NCBI GenBank assembly: GCA_014898415.1
Contig: RCTD01000018.1
Span: 129,001-193,000 of the forward strand
Length of the DNA: 64,000 nt
Source: Stromatinia cepivora
Lineage: Eukaryota; Ascomycota; Leotiomycetes; Helotiales; Sclerotiniaceae
Reading direction: 5' to 3'
The position numbers were made by a program, and so were the translations under genes. This document shows positions 10,647 to 21,900 of the stretch, one piece after another; the first letter of the stretch is position 1; each line of letters starts with the position of its first letter. The notes under the pieces were generated by a model, which had not been told where the DNA came from, ran no database searches, and was given only the letters and a program-made list of their open reading frames with translations.

Positions 10647-12465
10647 TGCGTGGTAGATTGCTGCGAATATTGGATGTTACCGAGAATAAAACTTTGGTTG
10701 AAGAGGCGCGTGCAATAAAAAAAGACGACAGGCATAAATAAATGGTAAGTAGAGAGGCGGTTGGTGATAGCTGCCTGAGGCACATGCAGAATCGTGATAT
10801 TTGGCTTGATATGCTCGTATCCCTGCCTTCACGTAACCAATAAATAGTCAAATGAAACAACAGGGACGTTGTGTTCGAACCAGGCTGAGGTGGACGCTTC
10901 TGAGCCTCTGGATAAGGCTGCGGAGTTTCGCACGACAAAGGACTGGAACAAGATACAAGTAAGGGGCATCTAGTCGACAGTCACCAAAGGGAAGGAAACC
11001 CTGGATGCTGTATCACAGCCCCTATTCTGGATAATATGAAGGAGGCTTGTACTCAATAACTTTATGCAGAAATGATTCTCGCACTCGCTAACATGCTATG
11101 CATTAGTGCTGACACAGAGTATTTAGAAACTAATACCTTAGTACTTTCCAGGTTTTGCGATGCTAACTTCCTAATACAGTTCCCCGGATTCGAGAAACCG
11201 TTTTCTGAAAGTGTTAGGGAATACTTGTAGAAGGGGATGAGAATCCGATGTTCTTAATCAAGGTAAAAACTAATAGCTAAGGAAGAATAGAACAGGAGCA
11301 GACGCTACATCCATTAATTCTTCAACTTTAAACTATTATTACTCAACAAAACTCATATCAAATTCTTTAAAAATTTGGGAATATATTAAATCGATCATGA
11401 ACTTTGAAGAGATCATAGAAAAAAGCAAACATTTCACAATCTCTCAAAGCAGTCGCAAAAAATGTAGGAGTACAAAAAGCTGGGGTTAGATTTGTGACGA
11501 TTCTAAAGCATATCGTGGCAGCTAATCTGACTCGGCTTAGTCACAAAGCAGTGAACTAGTCACGTGATGATTGCTGCCGTTGTACGGGAGGGCATCATGG
11601 ATCTCCTCCTAAGAGTAACCATTCTTCTTTATTCTAATAATAGTATTATATTCATTCGGCTTCCTGTTAGCTCGTAATATGGCTGGCTGTACCGTAAAGT
11701 GTAGCGAAGGGTTGAATCCTCTGTAAAATTCGTTTTACTAGAAGCAAGGTTCAATCCTTCGGAAAGAATGGGAGATGAAAATACTCCAGAACATACTTGA
11801 AACTCGACAGTGTATGTCTTATCGTTCGCGATCTTGACGCATTTTGAGAAACCCTTTGAAAAGGTACAGGTGTTGAGTCTTCATCCTCCCCATTCTTGAT
11901 ATTCGGCAACTGGTGATTTTATCGTTACTGCATGTGTCGACCTCGTTCTATGATCATCGAAGGGACGTATGGCAAAAGGGGGACAGCTCCTGGATGGGTG
12001 GACAAGCCAAGCCTTCTCGTAATAGGTAGACGTCGTTGTCGTTTTCCAAAGTCATCGTTTTCGATATCATATCATACTATACTTCATGGCCAGAGGAACG
12101 AATTTGCTTACTAAACCAAAGAATGAAATTGGCGTAATTACTTCTTAAACTTGATAAAGTACTGTACCTGGATCGCTTCTAGAATCCAATACAATAAAGC
12201 ATTATGAATCTCCTCCTAGAAATAGTTACTCCTTTTCATTTTAAGAATCGTTTTATTTTCACTTGGTATCCATTGTACTGAATTTCTTTTTATTCATATT
12301 ACTAATTGCATTTTGGAATAGACGATAATATTACAGATACTTAAGAGTTTTGCTTTCTGTACTTTGGAATATATAACAGTATTGCGAAAGAATGAAATCT
12401 CTAAGATTTCGCATTTTTAAAATCAATACCAGATAATATCGAAAAAGCAAAGGGATGAGAATAAT
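10647..12465. other. Gene-poor intergenic with short direct and inverted repeats
   Basis: No gene is supported; an ATG ORF of 60 codons at 11932 shows no coding character. A diverged direct repeat lies at about 11594-11665 and 12196-12262, sharing ATCTCCTCCTA and flanking words, with mostly transition differences. An inverted repeat at about 11703-11762 (CGAAGGGTTGAATCC against GGTTCAATCCTTCGG) could form a hairpin. These look like decayed repeat DNA. Confidence 0.45.
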
Positions 12466-13271
12466 TAAGTCAACTACTTTACTTTTGGGCCACCTCTTTT
12501 TTGGGCCACTTTTTCATATCAAAAATTATAAAAATCAACATTTTGAACTTTTTTATTTATAAATATAATTTTCTGAGATTTTGAATATAGATTCATTACT
12601 TATATAATAATAAATTCTAAAAATTTTAGATTTTTCGTAATTTTTTTTATCGAGATATTTAAAATTGAATTTTTGAATTTTAATTTACATATAATATACA
12701 AATTAAAAAAATACAAAAATCTTGAAAAACTTTTCAACAAAAATAATTAAAAATAAATTAATAATTTTTTTTAAAATCTTTGAATCGAATTTTATAAAAT
12801 GAATCAAATTTTAGAATTTTAATATTTATAAACAAGATTTTATTTATAAAGATTAAAAACTGTAATATTTTTAATAAAAGATTTTCTATAAATTATTATA
12901 TATAATAATTTAATTCATTTTGTAGATATAATTTAATAATTTCAAAAAAATTAATAATTTATTTTTAATTATTTTTGTTGAAAAGTTGTTCAAGATTTTA
13001 ATATTTTTTTAATTTGTATATAAAATTATATATAAATTGAAATCGAAATTTCAATCTTGAAAATTTCAATATAAACAAAATTTAAAATTATTAAATTTTC
13101 AGAATCAATTGATTTCTATAAAAAGAATCTATATTTAAAATTTTAATTAATTATATTAATTCGTTATAAAATTATTAATAAGTGAAAATTATGACTTTTG
13201 ATATAAAAAGATGATCTAAAAGAGGGGTAGCCCAAAAGAGGGGTGGCTCAAAAGTAGAGTAGTTGACTTTA
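12466..13271. mobile_element. Foldback element 1 (about 0.8 kb, non-coding, long inverted arms)
   Basis: The left end reads AAGTCAACTACTTTACTTTTG and the right end is its near-perfect inverted complement (CAAAAGTAGAGTAGTTGACTT). The inverted match is not limited to the ends. An inner block with CAACAAAAATAATTAAAAAT (about 12730-12760) is repeated inverted at about 12960-12990, so the two arms together form a roughly 400 bp-arm hairpin. There is no transposase ORF. This fits a foldback or long-TIR MITE. A second copy at 37943 proves that it is a dispersed family. Target-site bases at the edges look like TA but are not clean. Confidence 0.75.
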
Positions 13272-13423
13272 TCGATAAATATTAATAAACATTTATTACA
13301 ATCTTAAAACTATACTATATTCACTTTAAAAATATAATACTATCTAAAACAATGTTTTATATTATATAAATAAAATAACATTAAACTGTAATTAATAAAT
13401 ATTAGAAAGTATTATTATTATTG

Positions 13424-13871
13424 AATAATAAATAACTCTCATTAACCACTTCATAATATAAAGACCTATATATATATATATATTTATATATATATAGAAT
13501 ATACTTATTCCGAATAATAAAAATAATATAATCAATATAATCAATTAGACCAATTTGATCAATTCGATTTAATCGATCTATATATATATATTATATTCAT
13601 TCTGAATAATAAGATCAATACGATAAACAAGATCAACTAGACTATTTTGATCAATTAGATCGATTTGATCAAATTGACTAAATTAATCTAATTAATCAAA
13701 TCGATCTAATCATTCAATATATAAATACGAATTCGAACTCTACGAATTCACTAGTTGTCACGGGAAATGATTACTATATCAACCCAATTAACCATTCATC
13801 AAGAGTGGCGTCACTTTTGTGACACTAGTATATACGAAATCATCGAATTCATAGATATTCAAATAAAGAAA
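13424..13871 (+). repeat. Dispersed repeat R, copy 1, with a mini-insertion
   Basis: It matches 37511-37802. Both contain AATATAAAGACCTATATATA, then ATTCCGAATAATAA, a run of degenerate GATCAATTTGATC words, GAATTCGAACTCTACGAATTC and the end AATAAAGAAAT. Copy 1 is longer because of extra AT repeats and the 69 bp insertion at 13756-13824. It could be an LTR or a MITE; its termini are not certain. Confidence 0.65.
13756..13824. mobile_element. 69 bp TG...CA insertion with TSD CTAGT
   Basis: Compared with the uninterrupted copy of repeat R at 37740-37765, this copy has 69 extra bases. They begin TGTCACGGGAAATG and end CACTTTTGTGACA, and are bounded by CTAGT on both sides (13751-13755 and 13825-13829). 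The inverted ends TGTCAC/GTGACA and the 5 bp duplication are the hallmarks of LTR integration. The insert is far shorter than any usual LTR. Its first bases resemble the left edge of the 5189-5824 repeat. Confidence 0.7.
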
Positions 13872-15199
13872 TTGTTTATTTGCAAGATTATAATTTCTTA
13901 AATTGATCATTTTTGAAAATAAATAACAAATCGAATAGAAAAAAACAAATAATATTCTTAAATCTTCAAAATAGCTTAAACTCTTTTATTTATATATATC
14001 GAAGATATATATTATTTTCTTATTATCACACTATATCAATTGCGGAATTATTATTATTATAATAATTCTAAAGAATCATTTAATTATATTTATTAACTTT
14101 AGTATAATTCATAATATATTTCTTATATTCAGAACATTTGATATCAACTAATTGAAATTCTAAAGGGCGAAATATAGAAGTTTTAAAGGAAGCCCAATAA
14201 GAATTTCTTATATTAATATATAGAGGATACAAGATACTGCGAAAGATTGAGGTCTCGCAGACGAAAGCAAGGAAGGCTAAGGGCATGTCAAAAGCCCAGC
14301 CGAAGGCCTCAAAAGGAAATTTAGGGGTGACGAAATAGGCATTCAAATAGGGGAAACGTTCAACCGCAATTTTCTTAGGACCAGCGATATCTGGGATAAT
14401 GGAGAAAAGAAAAAAATTGAAAGAAGAATTCAAGAGATATCAAAACAGCGAAGAACATTGGAAACAATGTCGGATTTATACAAAAATGTATAAGGGTTAG
14501 ACGCTAGCAATTATATAATAGGTAACGTTGAAGCGGCCAGTGGATTAAGCGAGGTATTCCCTGTTCAGGAAGCTGCGGTTTCCTGATGCTGAATCACGAC
14601 ATTCACAATACTAAAGTGTTTTTTTTTCTTTGCCGGGTTCGTGATATTTAGATAGCCAGCCCAACAAAAAACCGTGTAATGAGAATGATTTATGAATGAT
14701 TGATGGTCATGATGGTGTCTTGATAATAAAATGACAATATCACAATAATTGATAATGAGAAGATTCGGGACAGAAAGTAATATTCGCCAAGCCAACTACT
14801 GCAGTTTTGTCTCAGAACAACACGTGATCAACATTCATTTCATCCGAACGTTTAGGCTTTGTCGTACTGTAAATTTAGCGATACTTAAACCTTACAGGCA
14901 CGGTCTTTGGGCTCTCGGTCGCAAATACCTGGTAAACAAAGCACACCCTCAACGACGACCACCGTTGCTGGATAAGATACAGCTATACCCATTTCCCAAC
15001 ATCCGAAAGAAACACCCGAACCATCCCAAATACCAAACAGCGATGTAAAAGAATGAGCACCCAGGCTGGTATCCGGCAAACCACATTTCCCATCAACAAC
15101 ACCAGTACCAACGATCAACGATCAAACCCAAGAATCTACTCCACCACACCAAACCAGGGGCCTACCATCAAGCATGCACATCACCCTCCAAATCCTCAC
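13872..15199. other. Intergenic, with possible relic coding sequence at 14160-14470
   Basis: 13872-14150 is AT-rich. On the plus strand, 14164-14470 reads as a Lys/Ala/Ser-rich frame (KAKGMSKAQPKASKGNLGV) with several TAG/TAA codons, which looks like the remains of a transposon or host protein; I cannot name it. The rest shows no supported feature. Overlapping ORFs at 15053-15521 on both strands are low in complexity and are not called as genes. Confidence 0.35.
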
Positions 15200-15241
15200 A
15201 ACCGTAACCATAACCGTAACCATAACCATAACCCTAACCCT
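15200..15241 (+). repeat. Short telomere-like hexamer tract
   Basis: Seven consecutive hexamers of the form AACCNT: two AACCGT, three AACCAT and finally two AACCCT. AACCCT is the C-strand unit of the TTAGGG telomere used by filamentous ascomycetes. The tract is internal, with unique sequence on both sides, followed by more C-rich CCAAATCCCCC-type sequence to about 15310. Confidence 0.75.
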
Positions 15242-15921
15242 CCAAATCCCCCAAATACGCCAAATCCCCCCACCATCCCATCCGCACTCCCCCTTCCCCC
15301 CCAGCAAAACCAGCAACCTCAACACAAGACTTCCCATCTTTCCCCTCACCGAAGCCCCCTCAACCGCCGCCCTAGCCTTGCTCTCCACTACCTCCTTATT
15401 ACGCGGAGCAACAGCCCCAATCCGATGTTATGAACGTATCTCCACGCTTGCGTCTGCGGGTGACTGTAAGCGCGATTGTAGGGAGTGTTTAGAGGGGAGT
15501 TTGGTTTTAACGATGGGTTAGTTTTAGTTCGGTATGGAGGGTGAGGGTCCCGTCTTGGTAGCTCGCTCTTGGCGAATATCAGTCGAGACATTTACTAGCT
15601 CAATAGCGAGATATGGGAATTTGAGATGGATGCTCTGAACTAGTGACAATTGGGTCACCAAAATGAGAGTTTGGAAATTATTACTTATAGTACCTTCATT
15701 GCCTGAACTATCACTAAATTCATCTAGCACGAACTGCGTGCTTTAGAAAATATCCATGCGCCATGATCTACTATACTTGCTTGGTGACCCACTCCCTCCC
15801 CAAAAACTCCATATTATACTATACACACAGTACATTATCTTCCCTTCCCTTCTTTACTTTCCCTTTGCTTGTCCACAAAAACGCCTTATAATCTCAACCA
15901 CTATCTAAATCAGCTCCATCC
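15242..15921. other. Intergenic, C-rich then balanced
   Basis: C-rich plus strand to about 15380, then ordinary sequence leading to the 3' end of the large minus-strand gene. A CTT/CCC-rich stretch at 15835-15890 lies just downstream of that gene's stop. No gene is supported. Confidence 0.35.
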
Positions 15922-18900
15922 CTAATCACTCTCCACCAAATATCTCCCCACAATCATCCACCACCAATCACCCACCTCCCAACCCTCCATATCACTTGCC
16001 TCTTCAGCCGTTGCTCCCAAACCTTCATAATCACACCTTTGCCAAACACCTTTCTCAACCCCCCAATCTATCAATTGTTTAATTTCCCATGCGTCGAGAC
16101 TAGGCGCGAATACTTTTTCCAATCCTTCAATGTCGATACTACTTCGTAATACGAACGCACCCGTAACTCCCAGGAGGACTTTTCTCCACATACCCTCTAT
16201 GATTTCTCCTTTTATACTTCTCCAAACTGGAATTGCTCCTCTTGAGCCTAGAGATGGAGGGTCCGAGATTAACGCGTCAAGATTGGGAATTGCGTGATTA
16301 TAGACATAATTTGAAGTGGGCGTAATATCCATTTGGAAACGATATTTCGCTTTATCAATAAGTCTAGTTTCGTATCCACCTTCCGTAAGGCCGAATTTGT
16401 TTGCTCTGATGTTGCTTTTTTGAACGTAGATACATCCATTAGCTTGTAAATTCGTAATAGCTAACACAGCACCTTCATTTACGCCCCATGGGATATTAAC
16501 AATGGTCTCCCCATTTCGGAATTTTTGATCCAATTCGCGTTTGAATTCATAAGCTTCCCGGTATTGTTTCTCGTAAATGATCTTTCCAGTACGAATGAAA
16601 ACCGCATTGAAAGCATCTGGAAGGTTGTAAACTCGGCCATTGGTGCGAAGACGCTTATTTTTGGTAATAATCTTGTTCTTCAACAAATCCTCTCTAGCTT
16701 TGATAATGATAGCACTAGGAAGACGATTGAGCAATTTATTGGCTGCTTTGCTATCCCATAAATGATCCGGTGTAACGGCCGCTGCCCTGCACCAGGATTT
16801 TGCTAGTGCATAGTCATTTATTTCATAAGTTGGAGTTTCTTGTTGTAGAGGATTTGCAAAAGGCACAGAGTTGACAAGATTCATCCTCTGATAAACGGCG
16901 GCAAGAGGATAGTAATATTGTTCTGACCAGTAATTACTTCGAGCTTCTGGGACTAATGCATATTTCTTCTTGAGTTCTGGAAATGAATTCGGGAGATCAA
17001 ACACCTTCTTTTCCTGGGTGGGGGTATTGATCTTGGTCATGGCCCAGTCGATTAAAGTGTTGAAATCGTAGTCGACAATATGATCATAGTCGATTGATTG
17101 AATTTGACCCTTTCGATAACCCATGATAAAAACTTCCTGAAAGTCTTTTGTCATTTTGTCAACCATTGGCTTTTTCTTGGCCCAAACAACTTGCCACCAT
17201 TTCTTCAAAAAGTTTAAGGAATAATCCTTAAAGACTGAACCAAGTATGACCCAATCAATGTTCATCTCCAACCCCCCAAGCAATGCTCGAATGACAACAA
17301 TACCCATAGTCAATCGTTCTTCTTCATCAGCAGCTAAACCTTGCTCCTTGAATCGCTGTCTCTTTCTTCGAATGTTCATATCATAGTTTACCATCTGAGT
17401 GCCTAGTAATTCTGCAGCATATCTCACATCTCTATGAACACCAAGAAGATCATCCGGTGCAGATGTGAGACGTCGAGGCATCACCCATTTGTTTTTTAGA
17501 CCTTTGCGGACACCGATATGTGGCTCTTTATTTTGTTGTCTTTTGCGTTTTGGCCCAATGATAGTTTGTTGCTCTGGTGGTAAGTCATCATTGTCCTCGA
17601 GAGCTGAGTATGGTATCGTTTTCAAGGTAAAAGCTGTACGATCAAGCCATTGCATCTTGAGCTTTTCAACATTGGTGCAAGCTACAAATGGATGAGCAAG
17701 ATTCCAGAGTCCAGCAGATTCATTCGAGAAAAGATGAGAAAGACCTGGTGTTGCTGGAGTAGATGGTATGCTAGCCAAACCAGGATTAGTTTGGCGACCA
17801 ATTTCTTCTTCAAGTGGCTTCGCCTCATAGTGATTCAATATATCAAGCTCAGTCAAGCCATTGATACTAGCTTCCATCAAATCCATAGGATCTGGTGTTA
17901 ATGATCTATAACCTCGCTTTGCAAGTCCAGTATATCTTGACATCTCTGGATCTTTTTGCGATCTGGTACGATATGTATAATGCCGCTTTGGTAGTCCAGT
18001 AGATTTTGAGATCTCTATTTGGCCATCAGGTAGAGCAACAAAATCTCCCCGAAGATTTTTGTCGAGGAAAAACTTTGATGGAACGGACGGACGCATGACT
18101 GGTTTGTTAGGATGAATGACTGGTCGATGACTATCTTCCCGCTGCTGAAGATAATGTTCACCTTGAGGGTTTCCAACGACCATCTTATTTGGTCTAGCAA
18201 AAATGGGATTCACACCATGTCCAAAAGGTCTAACAGACCAAGATCCAGAAAGATCTTGCATGAATGTATTTGGCTCCGGAAGACGTTCTCTCAACTTGTA
18301 GCTTCGTTTTGGCTTCGAGGAAACACCCCATGCGCCACCCTCTGAGTTTTGTAACACAGCTGGTTGTGGAGTCCATGTCTGTTCCTGCAGAGCATTTGCA
18401 TGTTTTCTTCTTTCTCGCTCTTCGAGAGTTAAATGATGACCTGGGCGCCTCATACGAGGTGTCATTTGACTGCCATTAATCTTTGAAGGTATCGGTTGAT
18501 GCAATGGATTAGATTGGAAGTCTTGCGTAGGGGTATATTCCGGAAAGGGTGAAAATTCGCTCCCAGCACCGTCAGAATCCAAATCCAGGTCCATCGGGTC
18601 ATCTTCAAGGTCATCTTCTGCATCTAATGCGTGATTATCGGGTTTAAAATCATCATCTGAGGAATCACCCTTCCCTGCATCTTCATCAGACCCTAGTATC
18701 TCATTAAGTTGCGCAGCTGACATCTCCGGAGCCAGAGGTGGAGGCTTTCCAATAGCGTTCAAGATCTCCAAAATGACACTCGGAGGAGAAAATCCAGGTG
18801 GAATATAGAAATCAGGATGCTTGGCTTTTGTGTCATCTTTCAATTTGTTAATATCAGCTGATGACGGGGCAGCTACTTTTGGATCGAATAAAATGCTCCT

Positions 18901-21900
18901 AGTTATAGTTCTACTCCTAGCACCAGGAAAATCAAACGCAATTTTTGAAATTATTCCGTCCTCAAGTAATTCATCGAGAGCTCTTGCAAATAGTTTGTGT
19001 TCAGGGAGTACTCTGGAAGTAGGATAATATCTAAGCCAACATGCAACAAAAGCGAACCAGAGACCACGTTCACCAGGTATCGCATTATCATTAGCTCGAA
19101 GGAGACAAAGGATAATGTCCTTAACAACCTTCTCTTTTGACATCGGCGATACTACTTCTGGAAGTGATTGATTTGGGATTTGGGGTAATGATGGAATTTT
19201 TGCGAGTTCTTCCGTAAGTGATGGTGTTTGCTTAAGTGTTTCAGCAATTTCCAATAGTGCTGGTCTTTCGCCTCCCAACGATTTGTAGACTTTTCCACTT
19301 CTGCCAATAACTGGATCCCCTCTGTCTGCTCTTTGCTTCTTCGGAGATTTCTTCAATGTAGCGACTTTTGCAGCCCATTCAAAGATAGAATCATCAGAGT
19401 CACCTCCTTCAGATTCAGATTCGGATTCATCTGTTGGTTCAGGCTGAACTTCCTTCTCTGGAGAAGCCACAGGTTTGCTTTTCGTCTTGGTCACTTTTTC
19501 CTTCTTCGGTGTCTCCTTTTTTGGTTTACCATGTTGTTTTGGCTTGGCGGTCTTTGGGTTAAAATTTGGGTTGCAGGTCGTCTGTGATTTGGAAAGATGG
19601 TATTTAATTCCTTCTTTATTCTTGAACCTGGCACCACACTTTTCACATTTCCAGGGCTTAGTAGCGATTACTTCTGGATCTTCAGCTTGAAGTATTTGAG
19701 GATTGGCCATTTGCACGAAAATTCGAGCAGTAACCAAATTTGCCCTCATTTCATTTGCAGATTTATGAGCTTCCTTAGTGCGAGCAATCAGGAATCGATG
19801 AACAACGATTGATTCATCATCTTTCTTCTCCTTCAAACGTAACTCCATTGGATTTGAACCCGGCATAGAGACTATTGGGTTCTCAGCCATTTTCCAAACT
19901 TGCATTGTCCAAATAGGATCAGTTCCTCCTTCGACAATTGACCAGAAGTTCAACGTTGTTTTATCAGAAGACAAAATGAGGCTACCCATCACCGAATTAT
20001 AAATTGAGGACATGCGAGCAAAGACTGATTCAAATGGAATGGTTTCCGCCTTTTTGAAACCTTCAACATCATCGGGGGTGGCTGGCGGTGGCACTTGTTC
20101 GGTTGTTTCAGTAATGACAGTTGAAGATTCTGGCAAGCTCGGACTCATCGCCGCCGCAATTTGTGGACTTGGTAATTGTGCTATGTTAGGAGTGGATCTC
20201 TTTCGTTTCCTTGGTTCTGGAGTTGATTCTAAAGCGGGTTGTATAGATGTTGATCTATGTGATTGAGCTGGAATTGACGCCATAGGTAGAGTAGAACTGG
20301 ATTGAGATCCTGTAGCCTTGCTGGGCTGTGGTCGATGAGATACAAAATCAGGCTGGCTTCGCTCCACAGCTTGTGTTGAAACAGGACCTTCAGCAGAGGA
20401 AGGAGGGGCTGCTACTGAGTTTTGGGATTGTGTCTGAGCCTCTCTTTCGCTTTCGAGTCCCTCCAGGTGTGCATAGCTGTCGGCAGGCGTTGCATGTACT
20501 GAGGTTTGGGGTGGCGCCTGATCCTGTTCTTCAACTTCAAATCCAGATAGGTGTGCATAATTCCCCGCGGGCTCTGTATGTGGTTTTGGTAGAGCAGAAT
20601 CTATGGGTTTGAACTGCTGGCTGAGAGGCGATGCTATTTGCACTTGTTCCAAATCATTTTGTCTTCCTACAATACCCTGACTCGTCGTAGAAACCGCAGG
20701 CCTAGAATATGGCGAAGAGGTATATGGAACAGATTGACTAGATTGAGACTGCGGTATAGGCGGATGGCTCGTTGACCGAAGACTGCCATGTGGATTCGGA
20801 CGATTGAAAACATTTTCTTGCAATGTATGAGTTACCGAAGGTGGGTCAGAGGCATGTGACACAGCAGGGCTTGATTGCTGCATCGGCCCAATGCTCATTG
20901 GACTAGATGGGGTGGCATCTAACGCAAGAGCATTTGGAGGTAGGAAACCAGATGGCCATTCGGTTTTCGGACGTGCCTGTGGTGGTGGTTTAGGAAGCTC
21001 GGGTGACAAGAAGCCGGCAGGCCAGGAATTTTGTGCTGGACTTTGCTGGACTGGGCTTTGTTGAACGGGACTTCGATGAACCGGACTGTGAAGATGAGCT
21101 GGATTCCTAGCTAACCAAGGATTTAGAGCTAGGAATGAAGGCGTAGCTTGCTGTTCTTCTTCGTATGGGGAAATGTACCTGTCTGCTGGAGAAGATACCG
21201 CAGCGTTTCCATGGTATGGAGGTTGGTTATGATGACCAGCGATCTGATTCTGCCCAGACTGTCTACTGTACGGTGAATTATAAGAATTGATATTCGATGC
21301 TGGAGGCAAAGAATTTCGGATAGTTGAGGACGCCTGATGTGGTTCCAAAGGTCCACCCCATCGTGGTTGTTGCGGGTGTTGCATGGCAGCTGGATGAGCC
21401 TCTTTCTGAAATGAGTCATTCCGATGTCTGAAGTGGGACTCATATGGCGGAACCGGATGCGAGAAACCAGATTGAGGTGATCGAGGACGCGTAGAATCCA
21501 TGTACATTGTAGGAAAAGAAGAGCTTGGCCCCGCACTTTGCGCATTCGGAGTACTTGCAGGAGCTTTTGGATATGTCCATGCCGTAGCCTGTTGCCCATA
21601 TTGCATTGAGTTTGCCACAAAAGGATCGATTGTCGATCTAGATGGTCCAAGTGGTTCAGGTGTAAAACCTTGACTAGGCTGTTGAGCAAACCCACTCTTA
21701 AATTTCTCAAACTCTAGTGCCAACTCTTCGTTTGACGGGAATGATTCAGGATTAGAATTGGAAACTTCTGCCGGCTTTGCAGCCGAAAAGGTCTTAAACC
21801 TTTCAAACTCTGACGCTATTTCCTCATTCGAGGGGAAAGAGTCCGGACTGGGACCGGCGGTCTCCAATGGCTTTGCAGATCCGGAAATGGGGGCTTCTGG

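Noticed and set aside
15053..15521. Overlapping ORFs of 88-126 codons on both strands
   Set aside because: They are driven by low-complexity C-rich and telomere-like sequence, and no recognisable domain or splice structure supports them.
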